A stretch of DNA of 64,000 nt from an uncultured Pelagibacteraceae bacterium (GTDB taxonomy: Bacteria; Pseudomonadota; Alphaproteobacteria; Pelagibacterales; Pelagibacteraceae). A program made the translations under genes and the position numbers. Shown piece by piece: positions 21,477 through 28,721 of the stretch. The first letter of the stretch is position 1, and every line of letters starts with the position of its first letter. The notes under the pieces are model-generated. The model was not told where the DNA came from and did no database searches. It saw only the letters and a list, made by a program, of their open reading frames with translations. The stretch spans positions 206,348 to 270,347 of the forward strand of contig CACDGO010000001.1 of the NCBI GenBank assembly GCA_902552345.1, in the 5' to 3' direction.

Positions 21477-23060
21477 ATGAAAATAAAAGATTCATTTATT
21501 CATTATAATTTATACATATATTTATTTTTTTTAGTTTTACTTTCTTTCTCAATAAACCAATACTACGCTTACAAAGGAGTTTTACCTGTAGATAGTTTTT
21601 CAACATTTAATGCTGGATTTGATATCTTAAATGGATCATATCCATTTAAGGATTTTTGGACAATAAAAGGACCAGTCCTTGATATTATACAATCATTTTT
21701 TTTTAAATTTCTTGGAGTATCATGGTTTAGCTATGCTACTCATTCTTCTACTTTTAATACTATTTTTGCTTTATCAACTTTTTTTACTCTTAAGAAATTT
21801 GATATTGATTTAAGATATTGTTTTACATACTCAGTTCTTGCATCAATTCTGATGTATCCAACTTATGGTATTCCTTTTACAGATCATCATGTTTCAATTT
21901 TTTCTATGTTATCAGTATATAGTTTAATTCTAGCAATAAAAACAGATGAAAATAAGTATTGGTTTTTTATACCTTTATTATTATTTTTAGGATTTTTTAC
22001 GAAACAAACTCCAGCAGCCTATTTTGGACTTTTAATTTCATTAATTTCAATTATTTATCTATTTCAAAATTTCAGAAAAGAAATTATCTTTTTTGGTTTA
22101 GCTGGAGTTTTTATATCAATTTTATTATTTTTCGCATTAATATTAATATATAAAATACCTATTAGCTCAATAATCACACAATACTTTTTATTTCCAATGT
22201 CACTTGGAGAAACAAGGATTGAATGGCTATTACCCTTTGAATTTCAAAGATTTGTATTAAGGCACAAATTAATTTATATAGCACTTGCAGTACCTTTTTT
22301 TTTACTTTTCAAAAATATATTTAAAAATTTTTACAGCTTATTTAACAAAGATAATCTAATTTTTTTTCTTTTAATAGGTACATTAATTATATTTGTCACA
22401 CATCAATTGATGACAATAAATGGATTATTTATATTTTTTTTAATACCAGTTTTTTCAGCTTTTTCTCATATATATTCCAAAAAATTTAAAAATAAAAAAA
22501 ATATTTATCTTTTTTTTTTACTTTTAAGCTTTATTTCAACAATTTATTATCTTCAAAAATATATTGATAAGAGAGATACGTTAATTTTAAGAGATTTAAA
22601 CTTAAAAAACTCAATTAATGCATCAATTCTAGGGAATGAGCTTAAAAATTTAAAATGGATCACTCATCATTATCCAAACAATCCATCTAAAGAAATAAAA
22701 AACTTACTAGACACTATAGATAAAATAAAAAAAGATAATAGAAAAAAAATGTTAGTGACTGATTATCAATTCATTTCAGTTTTATTACAAATAAATGATA
22801 ACTCAGCAGCTAGAATATGGTGGCGACATCATATTTATCCTGAGCCAGGAAAACCTTATTTTGCAAACTGGAAAAAGTTTCTCTTAGATAAAATATCTAA
22901 AGAAAAAATAGAAGTAATTTATACAATTCATCCTCTTGAGGGAGAAAAAAACATATTTGATGGTTTAATCAAAGGAAGTTGTTATAGCAACGATTATTTA
23001 AATGAAATTTTACTTGTTCAAAATTTAAAAGAATGCAAGGAATTAAAATCTATAAAATAA
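21477..23060 (+). CDS. Multi-pass membrane protein, GT-C glycosyltransferase-like
   Basis: 527 residues with about ten hydrophobic segments in the first 370 residues and a soluble C-terminal domain of about 150. The loop after the first membrane helix has an acidic residue and the pattern DSFSTFNAGFDILNGSYPFKDFW followed by KGP, which resembles the GT39/PMT-like and ArnT-like GT-C families that use polyprenyl-phosphate sugars. Membrane transfer of a sugar to a surface polymer is thus plausible. Only 15 bp separate it from rpoD, and a methyltransferase gene follows after 12 bp, so the pair may modify cell-surface glycans. Family assignment is by pattern only. Confidence 0.6.
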   Translation: MKIKDSFIHYNLYIYLFFLVLLSFSINQYYAYKGVLPVDSFSTFNAGFDILNGSYPFKDFWTIKGPVLDIIQSFFFKFLGVSWFSYATHSSTFNTIFALSTFFTLKKFDIDLRYCFTYSVLASILMYPTYGIPFTDHHVSIFSMLSVYSLILAIKTDENKYWFFIPLLLFLGFFTKQTPAAYFGLLISLISIIYLFQNFRKEIIFFGLAGVFISILLFFALILIYKIPISSIITQYFLFPMSLGETRIEWLLPFEFQRFVLRHKLIYIALAVPFFLLFKNIFKNFYSLFNKDNLIFFLLIGTLIIFVTHQLMTINGLFIFFLIPVFSAFSHIYSKKFKNKKNIYLFFLLLSFISTIYYLQKYIDKRDTLILRDLNLKNSINASILGNELKNLKWITHHYPNNPSKEIKNLLDTIDKIKKDNRKKMLVTDYQFISVLLQINDNSAARIWWRHHIYPEPGKPYFANWKKFLLDKISKEKIEVIYTIHPLEGEKNIFDGLIKGSCYSNDYLNEILLVQNLKECKELKSIK

Positions 23061-23072
23061 AGTAATATATTC

Positions 23073-23879
23073 ATGCTAAAGATAATTAAAAAAGTAGAAT
23101 TTTTACAAAAAGATAATAAAATGCAAAGTGTCGCTGACACCGCAACAGCGAAAAAAATTTTTTCTTCAAGTAAATCTAATAATTTGAGATTTCTTTTAAA
23201 ACAAAGGTTTGAATGGATGAATAAATTTATTGAAGAAAATGATGAAGGAATTGAATTTGGTTCTGGAGCAGGTTTTGCTAAATACTATATTAAAAATAAA
23301 AATTTTAAATTATCAGACCTAAGCGAAGATGATCATTTGGATTTTAAAAAAGTTGATGCTCAATCCACTAATTTTGAAAATCAAAAATTTAATTATGTTG
23401 TTGCATCAAATATGATTCATCATATTCCATATCCAATAAAATTTTTCAAGGAAATGAATCGAATATTAAAAAAGGATGGCAAATTAATAATATTCGAATC
23501 CTATTGCTCCATCTTTTTTCAACTTGCAACTATTATTATGAAACATGAAGGTTTTGATTTTACAAAGAACGTTTGGGATGAGAATAATCCAAAAAGCGAT
23601 GAACACAATGCTTGGGCTGGAAATATTGCAGTGCCTCACCTAATTTTTGATAAAAAAGACGACTTTGAAAAAAATTTGGGGAGATATTTTTCTTTAGAAT
23701 TTGAGGAGTTGACTGAGTGTCTTATTTTTTTAAACTCTGGAGGAGTAACTTCAAAAACTTTTTATATTCCCCTTCCGACTTTTTTACTAAAAATTCTTAA
23801 TCAAATCGATAAAGTTTTAATTAAACTTTTCCCTCAAATTTTTTGTATGGGTAGAAGAATAGTTTTAAAAAAGGTTTAG
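23073..23879 (+). CDS. SAM-dependent class I methyltransferase
   Basis: 268 residues with a compact Rossmann methyltransferase core: motif I EFGSGAGFAKYYI, an acidic residue after strand 2 (LSDLSEDDH), motif IV/V VVASNMIHHIPYPIKFFKEMNRIL and motif VI KKDGKLIIFES. The C-terminal part is unlike well-known enzymes. The pattern matches methyltransf_11-type proteins, often found among surface polysaccharide genes. It follows the GT-C-like membrane protein and probably acts with it. Substrate is unknown. The frame starts at 23073; an internal ATG (MQSVADTAT) at 23121 is a reasonable alternative start. Confidence 0.75.
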   Translation: MLKIIKKVEFLQKDNKMQSVADTATAKKIFSSSKSNNLRFLLKQRFEWMNKFIEENDEGIEFGSGAGFAKYYIKNKNFKLSDLSEDDHLDFKKVDAQSTNFENQKFNYVVASNMIHHIPYPIKFFKEMNRILKKDGKLIIFESYCSIFFQLATIIMKHEGFDFTKNVWDENNPKSDEHNAWAGNIAVPHLIFDKKDDFEKNLGRYFSLEFEELTECLIFLNSGGVTSKTFYIPLPTFLLKILNQIDKVLIKLFPQIFCMGRRIVLKKV

Positions 23880-23907
23880 CAAGTTCGTGTTTTTAAAATA
23901 AAAAATA

Positions 23908-23940
23908 TTGTTTTAATCAAATACGATTAAGTGATATAAA
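23908..23940 (+). promoter_or_regulatory. Likely promoter of the CAT-anticodon tRNA
   Basis: A -10-like TATAAA at 23935-23940 predicts a start near 23947, 14 bases before the tRNA. Upstream, TTGTTTTAATCAAAT (23908-23922) is repeated exactly before lpxC at 44188-44202, at nearly the same distance from the TATAA box (12 versus 13 bases). Confidence 0.4.
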
Positions 23941-23960
23941 ACTAATGTTATTAGATTATT

Positions 23961-24037
23961 GGGCCTGTAGCTCAGTTGGTTAGAGCAGTACACTCATAAT
24001 GTATTGGTCCCAGGTTCGAGTCCTGGCGGGCCCACCA
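23961..24037 (+). tRNA. tRNA with CAT anticodon, probably tRNA-Ile2 (lysidine-modified)
   Basis: 77-nt cloverleaf with encoded CCA. Acceptor GGGCCTG pairs with CGGGCCC, the D arm is GCTC/GAGC, the anticodon arm GTACA-CTCATAA-TGTAT gives anticodon CAT, and the T arm is CCAGG-TTCGAGT-CCTGG. It lacks the initiator marks (C1:A72 mismatch, three G:C pairs in the anticodon stem). C4-G69 and C5-G68 are the acceptor pairs recognised by TilS, the lysidine synthetase, in E. coli. This favours Ile (reading AUA) over elongator Met; the call between those two is inference. Its 3' end is 1 base from the convergent mlaC. Confidence 0.95.
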
Positions 24038-24038
24038 A

Positions 24039-24641
24039 CTAATTATTTACGAATTCTTTTAATTTTATAATAAGATTATTAATATCATTATCATTTGAAC
24101 TTAATATTGAAGCAAACTCCTCCTTCTGAGTTCTGGCTAAACTTAAACCTTCAACTATTAAGTCTCTTATGAGTGGTTTATCTGGATTTTTGGTATAAAC
24201 CCTCCAGTCAATTTTGATTTCTGGCTCACCGCTGCCTGGAATAACTTTTGTATTAACTATTGTGTAATTAGAACTTTTTTTTTCAGCTCCAGTTACCTCG
24301 AATTTACTTGAGGAATAATCGGATAACCTAGAAGTTAAACTTTTAAGGAAATAAAGTTTAAATATGCTCTGATATCTAGCAACATCTTCTTTTTCTGAAG
24401 ATTTTCTTATCTCTCCTAATGTGTAAAGCCCAAGAGCATTAATATCTACATTTTCTAACGCAATTTCTGAAATAAAATCTGCCTTTTGATCTTTAGTTAA
24501 ATCTTTATTTGAAAGTTTTTCTATTGCGTCCATCACTAATTCATTAATAAATTGTTCAGGATCAGAACTGTAAGCATAAATCTTGGCACTATATGAATAT
24601 GAAAATAGAATAATAAGTAAGAAAATTACTATTTTTTTCAT
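24039..24641 (-). CDS. mlaC: MlaC-like periplasmic phospholipid-binding protein
   Basis: 200-residue protein with a cleavable signal peptide (about residues 1-23). The Ttg2D/MlaC domain is seen in FINELVMDAIEKLSNKDL, NALGLYTLG, VARYQSIFKLYFLKSLTSRLSDYS and IDWRVYTK...IRDLIVEGLSLARTQKEEFASIL. MlaC shuttles phospholipids between the outer-membrane MlaA complex and the inner-membrane MlaFEDB transporter, maintaining outer-membrane asymmetry. mlaA lies 7 bp upstream on the same strand; the transporter genes are not here. Confidence 0.92.
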   Translation of the reverse strand: MKKIVIFLLIILFSYSYSAKIYAYSSDPEQFINELVMDAIEKLSNKDLTKDQKADFISEIALENVDINALGLYTLGEIRKSSEKEDVARYQSIFKLYFLKSLTSRLSDYSSSKFEVTGAEKKSSNYTIVNTKVIPGSGEPEIKIDWRVYTKNPDKPLIRDLIVEGLSLARTQKEEFASILSSNDNDINNLIIKLKEFVNN

Positions 24642-24648
24642 TAAATAA

Positions 24649-25389
24649 TTAATTATCTAAGTTTTCCCATTCAGCCTGACTAGAATCTGAATTATTAATT
24701 TTATTTTCTCTATTTTGTAAATAAACACTTTTTAACGAGGAATATAAGTCAATTGAGTTTTTCTCTAAACTTTCAAAACTTATTAAGTTGTCAGATCTAA
24801 AATCTATTGCATTAGTTCCTCTTACAGAATAATAATCTAGACTATTTCCAGAAACTCCAAACAATTCATTTTCTCTTAGTGTGATGTGAGCAAATGGATC
24901 AATGTATGTATCAGCAAGCAAGCCAAAAGAGTCCCTAACTGTTGTTGGGCCTAAAATAGGTAATACAAAATAACATCCTGAACCAATTCCGTATTTTGCT
25001 AAAGTTTGACCAACATCCTCTTTGTGTGGTTTAAGACCAATTTTTTCAGCTGGATTAAAAAAACCTAATATTCCAATACTTGTATTAACAATAACGCTAC
25101 CTGTTGCGTGTCCAAATTGTTTAAAATTTCCCTGTAACAATGTATTTGGTATAGACAGAAAAGTTGATATATTTGAAGTAAAGTTACTAGTTCCTTTTTT
25201 TATCTGTTCAGGAAGCTTGTTATAACCTTTTGCTACTGGCTCTAAAATCATATTATCAAAAGCCATATTAAATTTAAAAACACTTCTACTTAAGTCTTCA
25301 AAACACTCTTCCGTTGCTTTAGCATTTGATAAAATGCTAAAACTTAAAATCAACAAAAGTAAGAATTGAGAAATTTTTTTTTTAATCAT
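24649..25389 (-). CDS. mlaA: MlaA/VacJ-family outer-membrane phospholipid protein
   Basis: 246 residues of the VacJ family, which extracts mislocalised phospholipids from the outer leaflet. Conserved parts are FNMAFDNMILEPVAKGYNKLPE, the FLSIPNTLLQGNFKQ helix, NTSIGILGFFNPA, HKEDVGQTLAKYG and YFVLPILGPTTVRDSFG. The signal peptide ends near SNAKA at about residue 25. There is no lipobox: the nearest cysteine follows KATEE, so this copy is probably not a lipoprotein, unlike E. coli MlaA. It is followed by mlaC. The acidic last 25 residues are not conserved. Confidence 0.93.
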   Translation of the reverse strand: MIKKKISQFLLLLILSFSILSNAKATEECFEDLSRSVFKFNMAFDNMILEPVAKGYNKLPEQIKKGTSNFTSNISTFLSIPNTLLQGNFKQFGHATGSVIVNTSIGILGFFNPAEKIGLKPHKEDVGQTLAKYGIGSGCYFVLPILGPTTVRDSFGLLADTYIDPFAHITLRENELFGVSGNSLDYYSVRGTNAIDFRSDNLISFESLEKNSIDLYSSLKSVYLQNRENKINNSDSSQAEWENLDN

Positions 25390-25486
25390 TTATAAGCTAT
25401 ATATATAGTTTTTCACTATATTCTATATAAATAATTATAAAAAAGGTTTAAAATTTGTTGAGTTTTTGGCAAAATCAGAGGTCTAA

Positions 25487-26209
25487 ATGATGAAAAAAAT
25501 TGATTTATCTAGAAATTTTTCAAAAAAAAAAAGACCTAAAAAGGATGTAAAATTTGTAATTATTCATTATACAGGTATGCAATCTAAAATTGAATCAATA
25601 AAACGCTTAAAAGACGAAGACGCAAAAGTAAGTTGCCATTATCTATTAGACAGAGGAGGCAACGTTATTCAGATGGTTAAGGAGGATTATATTGCATGGC
25701 ATGCGGGAAAGTCAAAATGGAAAAATTTTAAAGACTTAAATAAATTTTCAATAGGTATAGAGCTCGTGAATAGAGGTCATAATTTTGGTTATGAAAATTT
25801 TCCTAATAAACAAATACAAAGCTTGATAAAATTATGCAAAGCTCTTAAAAGAAAATATAAAATTAATAACCAAAATTTTTTAGGTCATTCTGATATTGCT
25901 CCATTAAGAAAAATGGATCCTGGAGAGAAATTTCCATGGAAAAAACTCAGTAAATCTAATTTAGGTATTTGGTATAAAATAGAAAAAGCAAATCTAGCAA
26001 TTAAAAAAAATGATATCTATAAATCATTTTTTGTTAATTTATTTAAAATTGGTTATCGATATTTTAATCAGAACAAAAGTTCTTACAGAGATCAATTAAT
26101 AATCAAAGCTTTCCAGAGAAGATATTCACCTGAGAAAATTACAGGTCGCATAGACCTAAAATTACTGAAAATAAGCCATTTTTTAACAAAAAATCAGAAA
26201 ATTTCTTGA
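25487..26209 (+). CDS. ampD: AmpD-like N-acetylmuramoyl-L-alanine amidase
   Basis: Zinc amidase of the amidase_2 family that removes the peptide from anhydro-muropeptides during cell-wall recycling. 240 residues with no signal peptide, so cytoplasmic. Zinc ligands are in FVIIHYTG (about residue 29) and the late HSDIAP...DPGEKFPW motif (His and Asp). Substrate-pocket pieces VSCHYLLDRGGNVIQMV and AWHAGKSKWKN are present, as is the glutamate in SIGIELVNRG. Start is ATG 25487 or 25490, with AGAGG 8 bases upstream. The C-terminal 70 residues look like a partial peptidoglycan-binding helical region (KAFQRRYSPEKITGRID). Confidence 0.92.
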   Translation: MMKKIDLSRNFSKKKRPKKDVKFVIIHYTGMQSKIESIKRLKDEDAKVSCHYLLDRGGNVIQMVKEDYIAWHAGKSKWKNFKDLNKFSIGIELVNRGHNFGYENFPNKQIQSLIKLCKALKRKYKINNQNFLGHSDIAPLRKMDPGEKFPWKKLSKSNLGIWYKIEKANLAIKKNDIYKSFFVNLFKIGYRYFNQNKSSYRDQLIIKAFQRRYSPEKITGRIDLKLLKISHFLTKNQKIS

Positions 26210-26232
26210 ATTGTTTGATTTAATTTTATAAA
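26206..26232 (+). promoter_or_regulatory. Probable rnpB promoter
   Basis: A -10-like TATAAA at 26227-26232 sits 8 bases before the P1 helix of RNase P RNA. TTGAAT at 26206-26211 could be a -35 with a short 15-bp spacer. It overlaps the end of ampD. Confidence 0.4.
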
Positions 26233-26240
26233 AGTAGATC

Positions 26241-26597
26241 GCCAGATAATTGGATTGTTGCTAATAGAAAATTTATTAGAGGAAAGTCCGGGCTCCGAAA
26301 AGACACAGTGCCAGTTAACAACTGGCGAAGGTGACTTTAGGGATAGTGCCACAGAAAATAAACCGCCTTATCGAGGCAAGGGTGAAACGGCGAGGTAAGA
26401 GCTCACCGGTTTTTTGGTAACAAAAAACGCATGGCAAACCCCACTGGGAGCAAGGTTAAATAGAGGAAACATTACGTTTTTACGTTAAAAACAGTCTTTT
26501 GTTAGTTTCCTGGGTTAACCGCATGAGCTTAAGCGCGAACTTAAGCCTAGATAAATAACATCTTCAATGACAGAACCCGGCTTATAGATTATCTGGC
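26241..26597 (+). ncRNA. rnpB: RNase P RNA, bacterial type A
   Basis: Catalytic RNA that matures tRNA 5' ends. The ends form helix P1: GCCAGATAAT at 26241-26250 pairs with ATTATCTGGC at 26588-26597. Conserved blocks are GAGGAAAGTCCGGGCT at 26279-26294, GATAGTGCCACAGAAA, the GGTAAGAGCTCACCGG block near 26394, and ACAGAACCCGGCTTA near 26570. Length of about 357 nt fits. The space 26598-26742 holds the mraZ promoter. No T-tract terminator is evident after P1, so the 3' end may be processed from a longer transcript. Confidence 0.96.
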
Positions 26598-26652
26598 TTT
26601 AATTAATATATAATTGTTCTTCTTTTGTACTTAAAAGTAATTTACAAAATTA

Positions 26653-26680
26653 TTGACTATTCTATAAAAACCCATACTAT
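26653..26680 (+). promoter_or_regulatory. Putative promoter of the dcw cluster (mraZ promoter)
   Basis: TTGACT at 26653-26658, a 16-bp spacer, and TACTAT at 26675-26680. The -10 box overlaps the first two repeats of the MraZ box, so bound MraZ would block polymerase. The start would be near 26687, giving a leader of about 56 bases. Confidence 0.45.
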
Positions 26681-26694
26681 CCCATATTATCCCA
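26671..26694 (-). promoter_or_regulatory. MraZ box: three TGGG repeats at 10-bp period
   Basis: CCCA occurs at 26671, 26681 and 26691, which is TGGG three times on the minus strand at exactly 10-bp spacing. E. coli MraZ binds TGGGN direct repeats separated by 5-nt spacers (10-bp period) just before its own operon. Position, period and motif all agree, so autoregulation of the division cluster is likely. Confidence 0.7.
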
Positions 26695-26742
26695 ATATGG
26701 AGGGGAATTTGAAAAATATATTTAATAAAGGATTTTTTTACA

Positions 26743-27207
26743 ATGATGTTTTTATCAAGTTACGAAAACAAAATAGACAAGAAAGGTCGAGTTTCAGTGC
26801 CAGCAGCATTTAGATCTAACTTGAACTCTATGGGTTATAACGGTTTTGTTACTTATCCATCATTTAATCACCCTGCTCTTGAAGCCTGCTCCCAAGAAAG
26901 AGTAGAACAATTATCAAATACTATTGACTCTCTCAATCCATTTGAGGAAAAAAGAGATTATTTTGCAACATCAGTTTTGTCAGAAAGTGAAAATTTACAA
27001 TTTGACACTGAAGGCAGAGTTTCTATTTCAGAAAAACTATTAAAACATGCAAAAATTAAAAATAATGTTTTATTTGTTGGGTTAGGTAAAACTTTTCAAA
27101 TTTGGGAACCTAAAAATTTTGAAAAATTTAAAGCTTTTGCTAGAAAAAAAGCTTTTCAAAATAGATCAAATTTAAAATGGGAAAACAATCAGAAAGGAGA
27201 AAAGTGA
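26743..27207 (+). CDS. mraZ: MraZ transcriptional regulator
   Basis: 154-residue DNA-binding protein with two AbrB/SpoVT-like repeats: FLSSYENKIDKKGRVSVPAAFRS and a second one near ENLQFDTEGRVSISEKLL, each with the DxxGR turn. MraZ forms a ring, binds TGGG-type repeats and controls the division/cell-wall operon. It is the first gene of the cluster, with a fitting binding site 50-70 bp upstream. ATG codons at 26743 and 26746 are both usable. The stop overlaps the ftsZ ATG (TGATG), so the two are coupled. The lysine-rich C-terminus includes the ftsZ ribosome-binding site. Confidence 0.95.
   Translation: MMFLSSYENKIDKKGRVSVPAAFRSNLNSMGYNGFVTYPSFNHPALEACSQERVEQLSNTIDSLNPFEEKRDYFATSVLSESENLQFDTEGRVSISEKLLKHAKIKNNVLFVGLGKTFQIWEPKNFEKFKAFARKKAFQNRSNLKWENNQKGEK
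27193..27199 (+). promoter_or_regulatory. Strong ribosome-binding site deciding the ftsZ start
   Basis: AAAGGAG, 7 bases before the ATG at 27207 that overlaps the mraZ stop. It favours this ATG over one 30 bases upstream inside mraZ. Such a clear Shine-Dalgarno is unusual in this window. Confidence 0.65.
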
Positions 27208-28703
27208 TGAGTATAAATGTTGGAGGCGGAGAATTGAGAGAATTAAAACCAAGGATTTTGGTAATTGGTGTGGGAGGTGCTGGTGGCAATGCTATAAACG
27301 CTATGATCGAGGCCGGCATGCAAGGTGTAGAGTTTGTTGCAGTCAACACAGATGCCCAGGATTTAAAAATGAGTAAAGCAGATGCAAAAATACAAATAGG
27401 TATGAATTTAACTAAAGGACTTGGTGCTGGAGCTAAGAATGACATTGGTCAAGCAGCAGCGGATGAGTCTATAAATGAAATAGTAAACTATATTCAGGGA
27501 AGCAACATGGTATTTATTGCATCAGGAATGGGTGGTGGAACTGGTACAGGAGCCTCTCATGTCATTGCAAAGGCTGCAAGAGAAATGAATATTCTAACTG
27601 TAGGTGTAACTACACTACCGTTTTCTTATGAAGGGCCGAAGAGAATGAGGAGAGCAGTAACCGGACTTGAAGAATTAAAAAAATACTTAGACACTACTAT
27701 TGTAGTTCCAAATCAAAATCTTTTTAAAATTGCAAATGAACTAACAGGTTTTGAAGAGTCTTTTAGTCTATCTAACGATGTGCTTAAACATGGTGTTCAA
27801 AGTATTACTGACCTGATGGTAAGACCTGGCATGATAAATTTAGATTTTGCAGACGTTGAAACGGTCATGAGTTCTAGTGGAAAAGCAATGATGGGAACTG
27901 GTGAAGCCGAGGGTGATAACAGAGCCATGGCAGCTACAGAATTAGCTCTCAATAATCCATTAATTGATGAATACACGTTACAGGGAGCTAAAGGTTTACT
28001 TGTAAATATTACAGGAGCAAGTGATATTAAACTTTTCGAAGTTGATGCTGCTGTAAATAAAATAAGAGCCGAAGTTGATCCGGAAGCAGAACTTATATTT
28101 GGAGCTATAAAAGATGAAAATATGAATGGAAAAATTCGTGTTTCAATTGTTGCAACTTCTCTGAAAGGATCATCAATTTCTCCCGAATCTAAACCAGTTT
28201 TCAACGTTGTCAATGGGTCTAATGATAAACAAACTTACTTATCAGATCATCTTTTTTCAAAAAGTAATTTTGAGCAAAACGTGGTTAATTCTATAGACGG
28301 TGCAACTGCGTTAAAATTAGATGAAAGTTATGCGATAAAAAATAATGATGAACAAAATGCTCTGATAGAACGTTATGAAAATGAAGAGGAAAGACAGTTG
28401 TCCGATAATGTATCTTTATCTAGTCATAAAGATGAAATTCCGACTGGAGTATCTATTGAAAGTGCATCTTATATAGAAAACAATAAAGAATCAAAGACTG
28501 ATGATTATACACAAGATGAAATTTTAAGTGGTAACTCAGAGGAAGAATACACTCCTAAACTTTTTTCTGAGGATCAAAATCATGAAGATGAAATTTCTAA
28601 AATTAAAGATGAGAGAAACGAAACAGATCGTTTATTTGATCAAGATACAAACGAGGATGAAGATTTTGAAATTCCTGCATTTTTAAGAAGACAAAAGTTT
28701 TAA
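27207..28703 (+). CDS. ftsZ: Cell division protein FtsZ, relocated to the head of the dcw cluster
   Basis: Tubulin-like GTPase that forms the Z ring. 498 residues from ATG 27207. The GTPase core is intact: GVGGAGGNA at 21-29, the tubulin signature GGGTGTG at 109-115, and the T7 loop NLDFADVETVM. A long acidic linker (about residues 335-485, rich in Glu, Asp, Asn and Ser) precedes the canonical C-terminal peptide IPAFLRRQ that binds FtsA and other partners. In most bacteria ftsZ follows ftsA at the other end of the cluster; here it lies between mraZ and rsmH, 15 kb from ftsA. It is coupled to mraZ by a TGATG overlap. Confidence 0.97.
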   Translation: MSINVGGGELRELKPRILVIGVGGAGGNAINAMIEAGMQGVEFVAVNTDAQDLKMSKADAKIQIGMNLTKGLGAGAKNDIGQAAADESINEIVNYIQGSNMVFIASGMGGGTGTGASHVIAKAAREMNILTVGVTTLPFSYEGPKRMRRAVTGLEELKKYLDTTIVVPNQNLFKIANELTGFEESFSLSNDVLKHGVQSITDLMVRPGMINLDFADVETVMSSSGKAMMGTGEAEGDNRAMAATELALNNPLIDEYTLQGAKGLLVNITGASDIKLFEVDAAVNKIRAEVDPEAELIFGAIKDENMNGKIRVSIVATSLKGSSISPESKPVFNVVNGSNDKQTYLSDHLFSKSNFEQNVVNSIDGATALKLDESYAIKNNDEQNALIERYENEEERQLSDNVSLSSHKDEIPTGVSIESASYIENNKESKTDDYTQDEILSGNSEEEYTPKLFSEDQNHEDEISKIKDERNETDRLFDQDTNEDEDFEIPAFLRRQKF

Positions 28704-28721
28704 TGATCAAATTAAATATTA

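Noticed and set aside
26598..26640. Terminator after rnpB
   Set aside because: There is no G+C-rich hairpin followed by a T run; the P1 helix itself is the only stem.
26625..26813. 62-codon frame upstream of and overlapping mraZ
   Set aside because: It crosses the mraZ promoter and the conserved mraZ start in another frame and contains no recognisable pattern.
27797..28213. 138-codon frame antisense to ftsZ
   Set aside because: It opposes the conserved FtsZ C-terminal domain and has a low-complexity, Ser/Ala/Pro-rich composition typical of antisense reading.
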